Shown: one piece after another, positions 18,923 through 26,843 of the stretch
Layout: every line of letters begins with the position of its first letter
Numbering within the stretch: the stretch's first letter is position 1
Assembly (NCBI GenBank): GCA_031546985.1
Contig: JAVBJN010000028.1
Span: 1 to 48,763, forward strand
Origin: JAVBJN01 sp031546985
Lineage (GTDB): Bacteria > Bacteroidota > Bacteroidia > Chitinophagales > Chitinophagaceae
Reading direction: 5' to 3'
DNA: 48,763 bases
The notes under the pieces: generated by a model
The model's input: only the letters and a program-made list of their open reading frames with translations
Told to the model about the DNA's origin: nothing
The model's database searches: none
Position numbers and translations under genes: made by a program

Positions 18923-19558
18923 TTATACTACTACAATAATTTCGGGCGGCGGCGGCGGTAATGCTACGCTCTCGCTGGTACCCATGCTTTTGTTGCCTTG
19001 CTCTATTGTGGCCGAAACCCATTTAAAAAATTGTTTTAAAGTAGAGCTATCTGCCGTATCGAGATGCACCACGGTATCGGTAAGTTCTTTCAGCATGGTA
19101 TCATCTGCTTTATGACCGGCAGCACAAGCTACGATGGTGCCAAAGTTCAGATTTTTGATTTTTGGAATCATATCTCTGTACAGTTGCAGATCGGAGGGTT
19201 TACCATCGGTAAACAGGAACAACAAAGGTTTCCAGTCCCCTTTTTGCTCTTCGTTTCCTTTTCTTACTTCGCGGGTTACTTTTTCGTGCAGCAGCTCGAG
19301 CCCTTTACCCGTATGGGTGGGCCCGCTTTGCGGACAGGTAATTTCCGGCAGCTGAAAACTCACCAGTTCGGTAAGCGGTACAATTTCCTTTACATCGCCG
19401 TCGAATGTGATCATGCTTAACCACAACGAATCGAGTGCCTGCGCATCAGACCGAAGCGCGCTAACCATACCACTCAATGCATTGTTCAGCGCCTGTATAG
19501 GCTCTCCGAACATAGAACCAGAAGTATCCAGTAAAAAATAAACAGGTAATCTGCGCAT
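18923..19558 (-). CDS. terY: TerY-like vWA protein with proline-rich C-terminal tail (second copy)
   Basis: A 211-residue single-domain vWA protein with a full MIDAS: D11-T-S13-G-S15, a T in P-T-H-T-G-K-G, and D in F-T-D-G-K-P-S-D. It is close in length and sequence to the vWA protein at 24889-25527, and both end in a proline run plus a hydrophobic tail (here P-P-P-P-P-E-I-I-V-V-V). The ATG lies one base after the helicase stop, so translation is almost certainly coupled to the DNA-processing cassette. Known TerY proteins act as metal-dependent adaptors in ter loci. Its partner here is unknown, but its position suggests it joins the helicase cassette to the kinase/phosphatase module. Confidence 0.93.
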   Translation of the reverse strand: MRRLPVYFLLDTSGSMFGEPIQALNNALSGMVSALRSDAQALDSLWLSMITFDGDVKEIVPLTELVSFQLPEITCPQSGPTHTGKGLELLHEKVTREVRKGNEEQKGDWKPLLFLFTDGKPSDLQLYRDMIPKIKNLNFGTIVACAAGHKADDTMLKELTDTVVHLDTADSSTLKQFFKWVSATIEQGNKSMGTSESVALPPPPPEIIVVV

Positions 19559-19559
19559 G

Positions 19560-21764
19560 TTATGTTGCTTTATCGTCGGTTATATTATAAACTGTTGCTG
19601 TTTTGTTGTGTACCTCTGTTGGTGGCAATTCCATTATTCCTTTTCCTTTCACAAATCTGATCTGCTGCAACAAATCCCAAGTCCCTTCCAAATCGAAACG
19701 GAGGTTCAGTATCTGCTCTTTTTTCAACTCATTGGGCAGATACGCGCCCCATTTACTTAGGTTAAACTGACCAGGATTTTCCAGCAATGCTACATCTACT
19801 AAGGTTCCAATCTTTGAAAATGCTTTTTTTGCATCTTCCCATACCGCTGTAATATCTGGTATATCAAACATAAACAGGCTTTCATCTTCGATATGATGGC
19901 ATGCCACACCCAGGCTTTTGAAAACAAAAAGTAGCGTATGGTTGATGCGGGTGCCGGTAAAGGTGTACAACATTGTAGTGCCCTTAGCTGTATGAATACA
20001 TGGCCTGTCGTAAAGCAACTCTTCCATCGCTATATCACTAAAATACAGTCGGAGTTTCTGCAATCCTTCAGCCACCAACACATCGGTCTGTTCTGGCATT
20101 GCATCCGAAAAGATCAACTCCAGCATTTTCTCTCTTATCCTCGGATGAATATCTCCACCACCACCAGTAAATTTAGGTCTTTTACCATCCATGGCCGGTT
20201 TGACCAGAATGATCTTTGCTCCCAGGTCTACTACGGCGACCTTCCATATTTTTGCACCCAGGTAAATATTATCGCCAAGCTCAATTATAATACCTACCTG
20301 CAAGTCGCCAATTTTTTTTCCTTCATGCATCACCTTCATCAATTCAGGTGTAAAGAACATCGAATAAAAATCTCTCGAGTTAGTCAGTTTCTCTCCTTCA
20401 TACCCTACAATCAGCTCCCGTCCGAGGTCTTCTACCAGATTTGCCGAAATCATATATTTCAGAAGGTATTGCACATCCTCATCTATAATACCGAAAAAAG
20501 CAACATTACGTTTTATTCTTTCTACAAGTTCATTGGCGCTAATACCACAGGTTTCCTTTAATATGGAAAGGATTTGGTGCAATAACAGATCGAAGGGCTT
20601 CTCCTGTTTTTTTAAAGGTTCGATAAACCCGATTTTATACAATTCCCAACAACTAAACGACTGAAGCAAATCCCAGGGGGTGGTAGCAATCATCAACAGA
20701 CTACTCTTTTGCCCTTCCCGTCTGCCGCTACGCCCTACCCGTTGTATCAACGATGCAATGGAATGCGCGGAATCTATCTGTACCACCATATCAACCGAAC
20801 CAATATCAATACCTAACTCAAGAGTAGAAGTACAGGAGATGCAAAAGTTCCTGCGCGCGCTCTCCTTAGCAAAATCTTCTATATATTCTCTTAGTTCTTT
20901 GTCTACAGAAGAATGGTGTGAAAAATAAAAAAGATGTCCACCCTCACGTTCTGCATGTTTTTTCAGCTTAACGGCCAATTCTTCTGCGGCTCCCCTGCTG
21001 TTAGGGAAAATGAGTACCTTTTTGTCTTTCACTTCCTCATACAGCATCTCAATAAACGAAACGGTAAACTCCGCGCCAGATTGCTCATAAAACCTGAAAA
21101 CGGTATCTATTTCCTTCGGCGTTTTGTCGACCAAAACTTTGGTTTGCGCTTCCTTGCCTGTAAATTTTTTAGCTTCCAGATAATCTCCAATCGTAGCCGA
21201 CAAGCCTACTACCCGCGGTGCGGTAGCCACACTTAACTGCTCTATCCTTGATAAAAGTGATTGCAGGTGCATACCCCGATCACTACCCAAAAAAGTATGA
21301 ATCTCGTCTATCACAATAAATTTGAGATTACTAAATAATCTCCGGGCATCAGCAATACGATTGACAAACATAGCTTCCAGCGATTCAGGCGTAATAAGCA
21401 TTATACCTTCAGGCGTTTGAAGCAACCTTTTTTTGGCACCAACACTCGCTTCTCCATGCCATTTGGTAACCGTTACATCCATATGCAAGCACAACTGCTC
21501 TACCCGCTGAAACTGGTCGTTGATAAGCGCAATTAAGGGCGCCACATATAATACCTGCACACCAGGCTGCCGAAAATCGACATTGGACAATACTGGTAAA
21601 AATGCAGCTTCCGTTTTGCCCGAAGCTGTGCCTGCCACAATAATGTAATTATTTTCGGAACCCATTATGCTACGGATCGCTACATCCTGGATAGGGCGCA
21701 ATGCACCCCAGCCCTGGTCGTGGATATATCTCCGAATGGGTTCAGAAAGGAGTTGGTACGACAT
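19560..21764 (-). CDS. DExH superfamily 2 helicase, Lhr/BrxHI-like
   Basis: A 734-residue helicase. Motif I is G45-T-A-S-G-K-T51; motif II V-I-D153-E-I-H156; motif III S-A-T189-191; motifs V-VI T-L-E-L-G-I-D-I-G and Q341-R-V-G-R-S-G-R348. The spacing and the E-L-G-I-D-I-G-S-V-D plus Q-R-V-G-R-S-G-R-R signature fit Lhr-like ATP-dependent DNA helicases, a group that includes BrxHI of BREX type 2. After about 370 a helical and beta-rich C-terminal half follows, without an obvious nuclease motif. The ATG overlaps the TAA of the ATPase gene by one base. It probably unwinds or translocates on DNA, loaded by the ATPase. No methylase or nuclease gene is adjacent. Confidence 0.93.
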   Translation of the reverse strand: MSYQLLSEPIRRYIHDQGWGALRPIQDVAIRSIMGSENNYIIVAGTASGKTEAAFLPVLSNVDFRQPGVQVLYVAPLIALINDQFQRVEQLCLHMDVTVTKWHGEASVGAKKRLLQTPEGIMLITPESLEAMFVNRIADARRLFSNLKFIVIDEIHTFLGSDRGMHLQSLLSRIEQLSVATAPRVVGLSATIGDYLEAKKFTGKEAQTKVLVDKTPKEIDTVFRFYEQSGAEFTVSFIEMLYEEVKDKKVLIFPNSRGAAEELAVKLKKHAEREGGHLFYFSHHSSVDKELREYIEDFAKESARRNFCISCTSTLELGIDIGSVDMVVQIDSAHSIASLIQRVGRSGRREGQKSSLLMIATTPWDLLQSFSCWELYKIGFIEPLKKQEKPFDLLLHQILSILKETCGISANELVERIKRNVAFFGIIDEDVQYLLKYMISANLVEDLGRELIVGYEGEKLTNSRDFYSMFFTPELMKVMHEGKKIGDLQVGIIIELGDNIYLGAKIWKVAVVDLGAKIILVKPAMDGKRPKFTGGGGDIHPRIREKMLELIFSDAMPEQTDVLVAEGLQKLRLYFSDIAMEELLYDRPCIHTAKGTTMLYTFTGTRINHTLLFVFKSLGVACHHIEDESLFMFDIPDITAVWEDAKKAFSKIGTLVDVALLENPGQFNLSKWGAYLPNELKKEQILNLRFDLEGTWDLLQQIRFVKGKGIMELPPTEVHNKTATVYNITDDKAT

Positions 21765-23077
21765 TAGAACTCTTCTATGTTTTCAAATTCTTTTTCATCC
21801 GGACACTCATCTTTCACCTCAATATCGCCAATGAGTGAGCGCTTGTCCAGCTGTGGATTTTGACGCAGGATGCTCAGCATGTTGAGAAAATCGCGGGTCA
21901 CCTCACGGGGAGTGAGAAACTCATCAGCACCCGGTTTGTTAAACAACTCTTCCATGAACATTGTGATGTCTTCATCCGTAATATCTATCTCTGTTTGGTA
22001 ATGGATGTCAAATATCTTTTTGAGGTGTTGCAGCAACACAAAAATCTCGGTATGGCTAAGCGGCATCAGGCGGATAACCGGCTGGGCAAAATCGCGGGTT
22101 TCCAAAGATTCAAACCGGTTGGTCGACAGCCTCGATTTCAATGCCTGGTAACTAAACAAGCCCCTTCTTTCGTTTTCCAGGAACTCGCGAGTGCCCGCAA
22201 AATTGATGAGCAGATGTTCAACCTTGCCCTGGAAACAGTCGTTATATATGCTAAGTATTTTTTCGTAGTTCTTTTCGCGGATAGCACCTATCGGTATTTT
22301 ATACAGATTGATAGCCTCATCTAGATTAATCATAAATCCGCTATACCCTATGCTTACAAACAACTTGCAGAAGTTTTTAAGCATATCATAGTAGTTGTGA
22401 TCATTGATGATCTCCCGTACATCCAGATCCTGGCGCGCTTCCGTCTTGGTACGGTATTCTCCCTTGAGCCAGCGTAGCGCATTTTTGCGCAACTGATCAT
22501 CATGGATAATGAATCCTTCGTAATATTTAACGATTACATGCCCGAAATCAAAACCACCCACATCCGTCAGTTCATTTACAGTGCGCATCATCCGCGACTG
22601 GATTTCGGCGGTGTAATTACCCAAGCGTACTTCAACAGGCGGCACATTCAACTCCTGGGCAGTAAGCACTATCATCTGTTCTATCCACTTTTCGAGCAGC
22701 GTAGCCAGCGCCCCACCTTCGGGTTTGGTTTGGATAGCAATATTATCCATGATGGAGGCATACATGGCCAAAGCCTTACCATCGCTAGCATACAAACGTT
22801 TTTCGGGTGTAAAGTCTGCATTAGCAACTACAAATTTTTGCTTGAGCGCCACAGTATTAAGCAAGTGCATCATAAACGACTTACCCGAACCAAAATCTCC
22901 GATCCAGAATTTGACAATACTATGCCCGTTTTTCACATCATTAAGGGCAGCCAGGTATGCATTGATTTCTTCTGAACGGCCTACTGCAATATGCTGCACC
23001 CCTATTTTGGGCACAACCCCTCCCAACAGGGAATTTACAATGGAGGTAAGCTCTTTAGGTTTAAGGTTTTCTAACAT
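21764..23077 (-). CDS. BREX-type ATP-binding protein (DUF2791/BrxD-like)
   Basis: A 437-residue AAA/STAND-like ATPase. The N-terminal segment L-G-G-V-V-P-K-I-G-V-Q-H-I-A-V-G-R (18-34) and the loop I-G60-D-F-G-S-G-K-S67 followed by F-M-M-H-L-L are characteristic of the DUF2791/BrxD family, as are A-N-A-D-F-T-P-E-K-R-L (85-95) and the G-G-A-L..L-L-E-K-W-I stretch (121-132). Walker B is G-F-M-I-N-L-D253-E254, and L-L-I-N-F-A-G-T-R looks like sensor 1. In BREX type 2, BrxD works beside BrxHI. Here it is placed between a TerB-C protein and an Lhr-like helicase and overlaps both (7 bp and 1 bp). It probably loads the helicase or remodels a DNA complex. Confidence 0.92.
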   Translation of the reverse strand: MLENLKPKELTSIVNSLLGGVVPKIGVQHIAVGRSEEINAYLAALNDVKNGHSIVKFWIGDFGSGKSFMMHLLNTVALKQKFVVANADFTPEKRLYASDGKALAMYASIMDNIAIQTKPEGGALATLLEKWIEQMIVLTAQELNVPPVEVRLGNYTAEIQSRMMRTVNELTDVGGFDFGHVIVKYYEGFIIHDDQLRKNALRWLKGEYRTKTEARQDLDVREIINDHNYYDMLKNFCKLFVSIGYSGFMINLDEAINLYKIPIGAIREKNYEKILSIYNDCFQGKVEHLLINFAGTREFLENERRGLFSYQALKSRLSTNRFESLETRDFAQPVIRLMPLSHTEIFVLLQHLKKIFDIHYQTEIDITDEDITMFMEELFNKPGADEFLTPREVTRDFLNMLSILRQNPQLDKRSLIGDIEVKDECPDEKEFENIEEF

Positions 23078-24876
23078 AGATTGGTGATTTTTTGAAAATA
23101 AAAACGATTGACTTCATACCCGTCTTCTGACTCTTCGATCAGCAGATCGTCCAGCTGGTCATAACACAATTCGTTAATGCTTTCTACCAGTTGGTTTTTA
23201 AAAAGTTTATGCTGTGAGGTGTACTCGTTAAGCATATCATTGCTGACTATAAATTCATGGCTGCGAAACAGGTCAAGCAATCCTGACTGGTGCTCTGAAA
23301 ATAAAAGCCCGCAATAAAAAGTAAAATCCTCTGCCTTTGCTGGTATTGCAACCGGGTTCAGTTTGAGGTCTATAACGGCATCCTCACTCTCTGGCTCATC
23401 TTCTGCATTAAGAATGTTACCCAGAACATCTACCGTATCAGCAAGTTCGTTCCGGGTTTGCTCCAGCAAGCCACGGTCTATTGTAATTTTTCGGCGGCCA
23501 GGTTTGTATAGCTCATTAGCTGCGGACAAAGCCGCCTCCAGATTTTTATCAAAAACCAGCTGGTTTACAATGCGGGTAAACCCATCACACTGCTCCTGGC
23601 TAGCAAACAGGTTCTTTTGAATGCCTTTGCCCAGTGGTTTACGATCTATGCGTGGCGAATGCAGATCGGCATAAACATAGCGCAGATAAAAAGCTATAGC
23701 CACTTGTTTGTCGTAAGCAACCAGCATCTTGGATGCCTCGAAATATATCTGCTCCACTGCTGGGTTTTCAATATTGGCTGCACCCAGTGCTTCGAGCAGC
23801 GCTGCCTGTTCGGTATAATTATCGCTGTTGAGCACAGCTTTTATACGGTCGAGACCCAGCTTCCATCGGTTTACGTTGGAGCGGTTTAATGCCACTTCGG
23901 TAGCAGCATCCGGGGGCAGAATACGGGCTTGCAACTCATTAAGTATTGTATTGAGTGGCTCACCTATGCGCTGCTCAAAATAAGTAGCAGCCGAAGTGTA
24001 ATAGAACTTATCCGTTATTTTGCGCTTGTGTGCATACGCATCACGCACCCGAACTTCGGCCCTACGAAAAAGGCATAGGTATATCTGGCTTTCTACTTCT
24101 TTGCGTTGGTACATAATGGCATCAACAAAGCCATTTTCGGTATGGTCATAACCAGGATATATGATTTCGAATAGCTCATTCCAGATGGTTATGAACGACA
24201 GGCCTACCGATTCCAGCCTTTGCCGCAAAGCCCTTACAGCAGCCAGGTACAACCTTATTGTGGCCACACAGCAGCCTTTTATTTCGAGAAAGGCATTGCA
24301 GGGATCATAAAATTTATCGAGCCAGATAACCTCTTTGCCGTCCAACCCCAATTTTTCGCGATATTGCTGCCCCAGCTTTAACTGCTCCCATTGTTGTACA
24401 TCATCTTTATTGTAAAGCGGTGTAAGAGAGGATTCCAACGATTCCCTGTCGATGATAGTACCTGACAGACCAGTTACATCTATCACGGTATCCTCCACAA
24501 TAGGAAGAGCTGCCGTTAGCGGGTCCATGCATTTTTGATAATCGTCAAGAATTGCCTTTCGCTGCGTAACCACCAGCTCCAGAACTTCGCGGCAAGAAGC
24601 CACCGACAAGCGTTGCAAATGGTACAACTCCACGACAGCATCGTACAAAAGCGCATACCGAAGCGGCCATACTGCGGTATCAAAAACAGGTACTGCCATA
24701 CGATAATAAGCAGCATTCAATAGTTCCTGCTCATGAGCAGGTAATACATCATAAGCCTGAGCCATGCTCCTGCACAGCCACTCTCCTGAGTGGCAGGATA
24801 TGCCCAGCTCCGCCAGGTATTGCTCCCATTCGGCAGCAAATACCCGCGTTGCAAATATGTTGCCTGCTATTGCCAT
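23071..24876 (-). CDS. TerB-N/TerB-C-type protein of the helicase cassette
   Basis: A 601-residue protein, largely helical. The last 75 residues read like the TerB-C domain: L-L-F-S-E-H-Q-S-G, an F-I-V-S-N-D-M-L-N-E-Y segment, then S-I-N-E-L-C-Y-D-Q-L-D-D-L-L-I-E-E-S-E-D-G-Y-E-V-N, matching the family pattern INE..(f/y)d...D.LIEE....Y.VN. The N-terminal half (L-Y-D-A-V-V-E-L-Y-H-L-Q, later L-E-I-K-G-C-C-V-A-T-I-R-L-Y) may be a diverged TerB-N domain. TerB-N/TerB-C proteins were linked to helicase/ATPase partners in the 2012 comparative study of Ter systems. Its stop overlaps the ATPase start in ATGTTAG, so the two are made together. Likely the scaffold tying the helicase machine to Ter signalling. 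Confidence 0.75.
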   Translation of the reverse strand: MAIAGNIFATRVFAAEWEQYLAELGISCHSGEWLCRSMAQAYDVLPAHEQELLNAAYYRMAVPVFDTAVWPLRYALLYDAVVELYHLQRLSVASCREVLELVVTQRKAILDDYQKCMDPLTAALPIVEDTVIDVTGLSGTIIDRESLESSLTPLYNKDDVQQWEQLKLGQQYREKLGLDGKEVIWLDKFYDPCNAFLEIKGCCVATIRLYLAAVRALRQRLESVGLSFITIWNELFEIIYPGYDHTENGFVDAIMYQRKEVESQIYLCLFRRAEVRVRDAYAHKRKITDKFYYTSAATYFEQRIGEPLNTILNELQARILPPDAATEVALNRSNVNRWKLGLDRIKAVLNSDNYTEQAALLEALGAANIENPAVEQIYFEASKMLVAYDKQVAIAFYLRYVYADLHSPRIDRKPLGKGIQKNLFASQEQCDGFTRIVNQLVFDKNLEAALSAANELYKPGRRKITIDRGLLEQTRNELADTVDVLGNILNAEDEPESEDAVIDLKLNPVAIPAKAEDFTFYCGLLFSEHQSGLLDLFRSHEFIVSNDMLNEYTSQHKLFKNQLVESINELCYDQLDDLLIEESEDGYEVNRFYFQKITNLC

Positions 24877-24888
24877 ATGCCTGTACTC

Positions 24889-25527
24889 CTATACCACTAT
24901 ATTTAATTCCGCCGGAGGAGGAGGCAATTCCTTAAGATTGTTGAGGTCGATGCCCATATCCTCAATTTTTACCGAGCTTACCGTAATAGAAGCCGTGACC
25001 CAGGTAAAAAATTGTGCAATGCTGTGGCTATCTGCCGTAGCAAGGTGCAATACATTAGGCGTAATCTCTTTTAATACACCGGTAGCAGCCTGCGTTCCGG
25101 CTACACAGGCTATCGTATAAGCCGTTTTGCGCTTCCGGAACTCCTGCAGCCCTTTCTTCCAGTCATCGGTAGGTACGCCATCGGTCATGATGAAAACGAG
25201 TGGCTTCCAGTCTCCCTTACGATCGGTTGTGGTGCGCATGACTTCGGTATCCATACAGCGGCTTACGAGCTCCAGTGCCTCGCCCAGGGCAGTGGTGCCC
25301 CCGGCTTTTATTTCCGGCACCTGAAAAGAAGCAATATCGGTAAGCGGCATCACCTGCCGGGCCATGCTGTCGAAAGTAATGACACTCAAATGCACGGTCT
25401 CAATAGCCTGCGGGTTTTGGCGCAAGCCATTCACCATTACCTGGATGCCGTTTTTAACCGCTTCCACAGGTTCGCCCAGCATGGAGCCGGATGTATCCAA
25501 TAACAGATACACTGGTAATTTTCTCAT
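24889..25527 (-). CDS. terY: TerY-like vWA protein with proline-rich C-terminal tail (first copy)
   Basis: The start is set at 25527 (MRKLPVYLLLDTSGSM), which aligns with the other vWA proteins; the longer frame adds 55 residues that run into the upstream terD-family gene. The product is 212 residues with MIDAS residues D11, S13 and S15, a T in G-G-T-T-A-L-G, and an aspartate in M-T-D-G-V-P-T-D-D. It ends P-P-P-P-A-E-L-N-I-V-V, very like the tail of the vWA at 18923-19558. It starts 19 bp after the terD-family gene and stops 12 bp before the TerB-C gene. Metal-dependent adaptor role by family; partner unknown. Confidence 0.93.
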   Translation of the reverse strand: MRKLPVYLLLDTSGSMLGEPVEAVKNGIQVMVNGLRQNPQAIETVHLSVITFDSMARQVMPLTDIASFQVPEIKAGGTTALGEALELVSRCMDTEVMRTTTDRKGDWKPLVFIMTDGVPTDDWKKGLQEFRKRKTAYTIACVAGTQAATGVLKEITPNVLHLATADSHSIAQFFTWVTASITVSSVKIEDMGIDLNNLKELPPPPAELNIVV

Positions 25528-25546
25528 ATCGGTATTGATGTAGGGT

Positions 25547-26206
25547 TTAGGCGTACGATTGCAGAATACGCTGTATGGTTTGTCCGAAAAACACATCACT
25601 GGTCGCATCACCAATGGCATTGAACTTCCATTCTCCGTTTTTGCGGTATAGCTTACCCATAATAAGGGCTTTGCGTCCGGCATACTGCGCATCAGAAGCT
25701 ACATTATAGGATGCAAACACTTCCCGTACCTGCTTGGCAGAGCCTTCATACATACGGATTTTAGCAAACGGAATTTGCGCAAAGTCTTCTTTACCTACAT
25801 TGTTCAGGAAAAAGAAAATCTGCTCCACGTCCGCGCTCAGCGATGCGAGATCTACCGTAATAATTTCGTTATCCAAACCATCATCGCCACCGGAATCGCC
25901 AGACAGATCGTCGCCAGAATGGCGCAATGCACCTTCGCGGGTCGACAGCTTGCCCATGGGCAAACCAAATTTCTGCAGTACTTCCGGACGGTAAAGCGGA
26001 GAATATAAATGGTCGCAAACCTGCTTACTGCTGTTGAGCAGCACGCAACTCAAATCGAGGTCTACGTTAACGATGTTTTTAGAAAAGCCCAGGAAACCCT
26101 TTGACTCAATAGCACCCCAGTTAACGCCTACACAAAAGTTGGTTAACGCAGATCCTGTTTGCTTACGCAGGTCAATGCGTTGACCTTTTTGAAGATCAAT
26201 AGCCAT
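25547..26206 (-). CDS. TerD-family protein, long (TerZ-like) form
   Basis: A 219-residue TerD-domain protein. It begins M-A-I-D-L-Q-K-G-Q-R, as all four TerD paralogues here do, and has the calcium-binding stretches V-D-L-D-L-S and G-D-D-L-S-G-D-S-G-G-D-D-G-L-D-N-E plus the C-terminal K-N-G-E-W-K-F-N-A-I-G signature. Compared with the 184-residue paralogues it carries insertions after residue 35 and around 60-85 (L-Y-S-P-L-Y-R-P-E-V-L). Some usual acidic positions are altered (L-D-L-S-C instead of L-D-A-S), which may change metal affinity. It pairs with the short TerD gene 36 bp upstream. TerD proteins are cytoplasmic calcium-binding stress proteins, often at the membrane with TerC. Confidence 0.94.
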   Translation of the reverse strand: MAIDLQKGQRIDLRKQTGSALTNFCVGVNWGAIESKGFLGFSKNIVNVDLDLSCVLLNSSKQVCDHLYSPLYRPEVLQKFGLPMGKLSTREGALRHSGDDLSGDSGGDDGLDNEIITVDLASLSADVEQIFFFLNNVGKEDFAQIPFAKIRMYEGSAKQVREVFASYNVASDAQYAGRKALIMGKLYRKNGEWKFNAIGDATSDVFFGQTIQRILQSYA

Positions 26207-26242
26207 AATGATTAGTGATTGGTTGTAAAATCCGGTAATTAC

Positions 26243-26797
26243 CTAGTTGTACTTGCTCAGGAACTGCTGTAGTCCACCCTGCATACCTACGCCCACCGCT
26301 TCAAACTTCCATTCGTTGTTGCGTTTGTAGATACGGCCAAATTCGATAGCGGTCTCGATAGAGAAATCCTCATCCAACTCGTATTTCAGCATTTCTGTTT
26401 TAGTCTCAGGATCAAATACACGAACAAAAGAGTTCCTTACCTGGCCAAAATTCTGCTTGCGGCCATCAGCATCGTGAATGGTTACCACTACGCAGATTTC
26501 CATAGCACGCGGATCGATCCTGGAAAGATCTACATTAATCGATTCGTCATCGCCATCACCATCGCCTGTCAGGTTATCTCCGGTATGCTCTACCGCGCCA
26601 TCGGGCGATTTCAGGTTGTTGTAAAAGATAAAATGTTCATCAGACAGAATTTTCTTGTTCTCACCCAGGATAAACACAGAGGCATCCAGGTCAAAAGAAG
26701 TACCGGAAGCGGAATTGTTGGTGTCCCAACCCAGACCTACGGTAAATTTCAGGGTTCCAATGGTTTCTCTTTGTCCTTTTTGAAGATTAATTGCCAT
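26243..26797 (-). CDS. terD: TerD-family stress protein, short form (second copy)
   Basis: A 184-residue canonical TerD/TerE protein. It has F-D-L-D-A-S-V-F, the acidic calcium site G-D-N-L-T-G-D-G-D-G-D-D-E, V-V-T-I-H-D-A-D, and the terminal N-E-W-K-F-E-A-V-G. It is strikingly similar to the copy at 29695-30249, including the end G-G-L-Q-x-x-L-x-K-Y-N. Both are followed by a longer TerD paralogue, so the pair is duplicated. The gene follows the coiled-coil unknown by 46 bp and precedes the long paralogue by 36 bp. Role by family: calcium-dependent component of tellurium, oxidative and phage-related stress response. Confidence 0.96.
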   Translation of the reverse strand: MAINLQKGQRETIGTLKFTVGLGWDTNNSASGTSFDLDASVFILGENKKILSDEHFIFYNNLKSPDGAVEHTGDNLTGDGDGDDESINVDLSRIDPRAMEICVVVTIHDADGRKQNFGQVRNSFVRVFDPETKTEMLKYELDEDFSIETAIEFGRIYKRNNEWKFEAVGVGMQGGLQQFLSKYN

Positions 26798-26843
26798 AAC
26801 TATTGATTTGTTTCAGATAAATTAAAAATGGGCTGGCACAGTA

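Noticed and set aside
19560..23077. Complete BREX defence system
   Set aside because: Only BrxD-like and BrxHI-like genes are present; PglZ, PglX and BrxC/PglY are missing in the window.
25528..25692. N-terminal extension of the first vWA protein
   Set aside because: It would overlap the terD-family gene by 146 bp, and the other vWA proteins start exactly at M-R-x-L-P.
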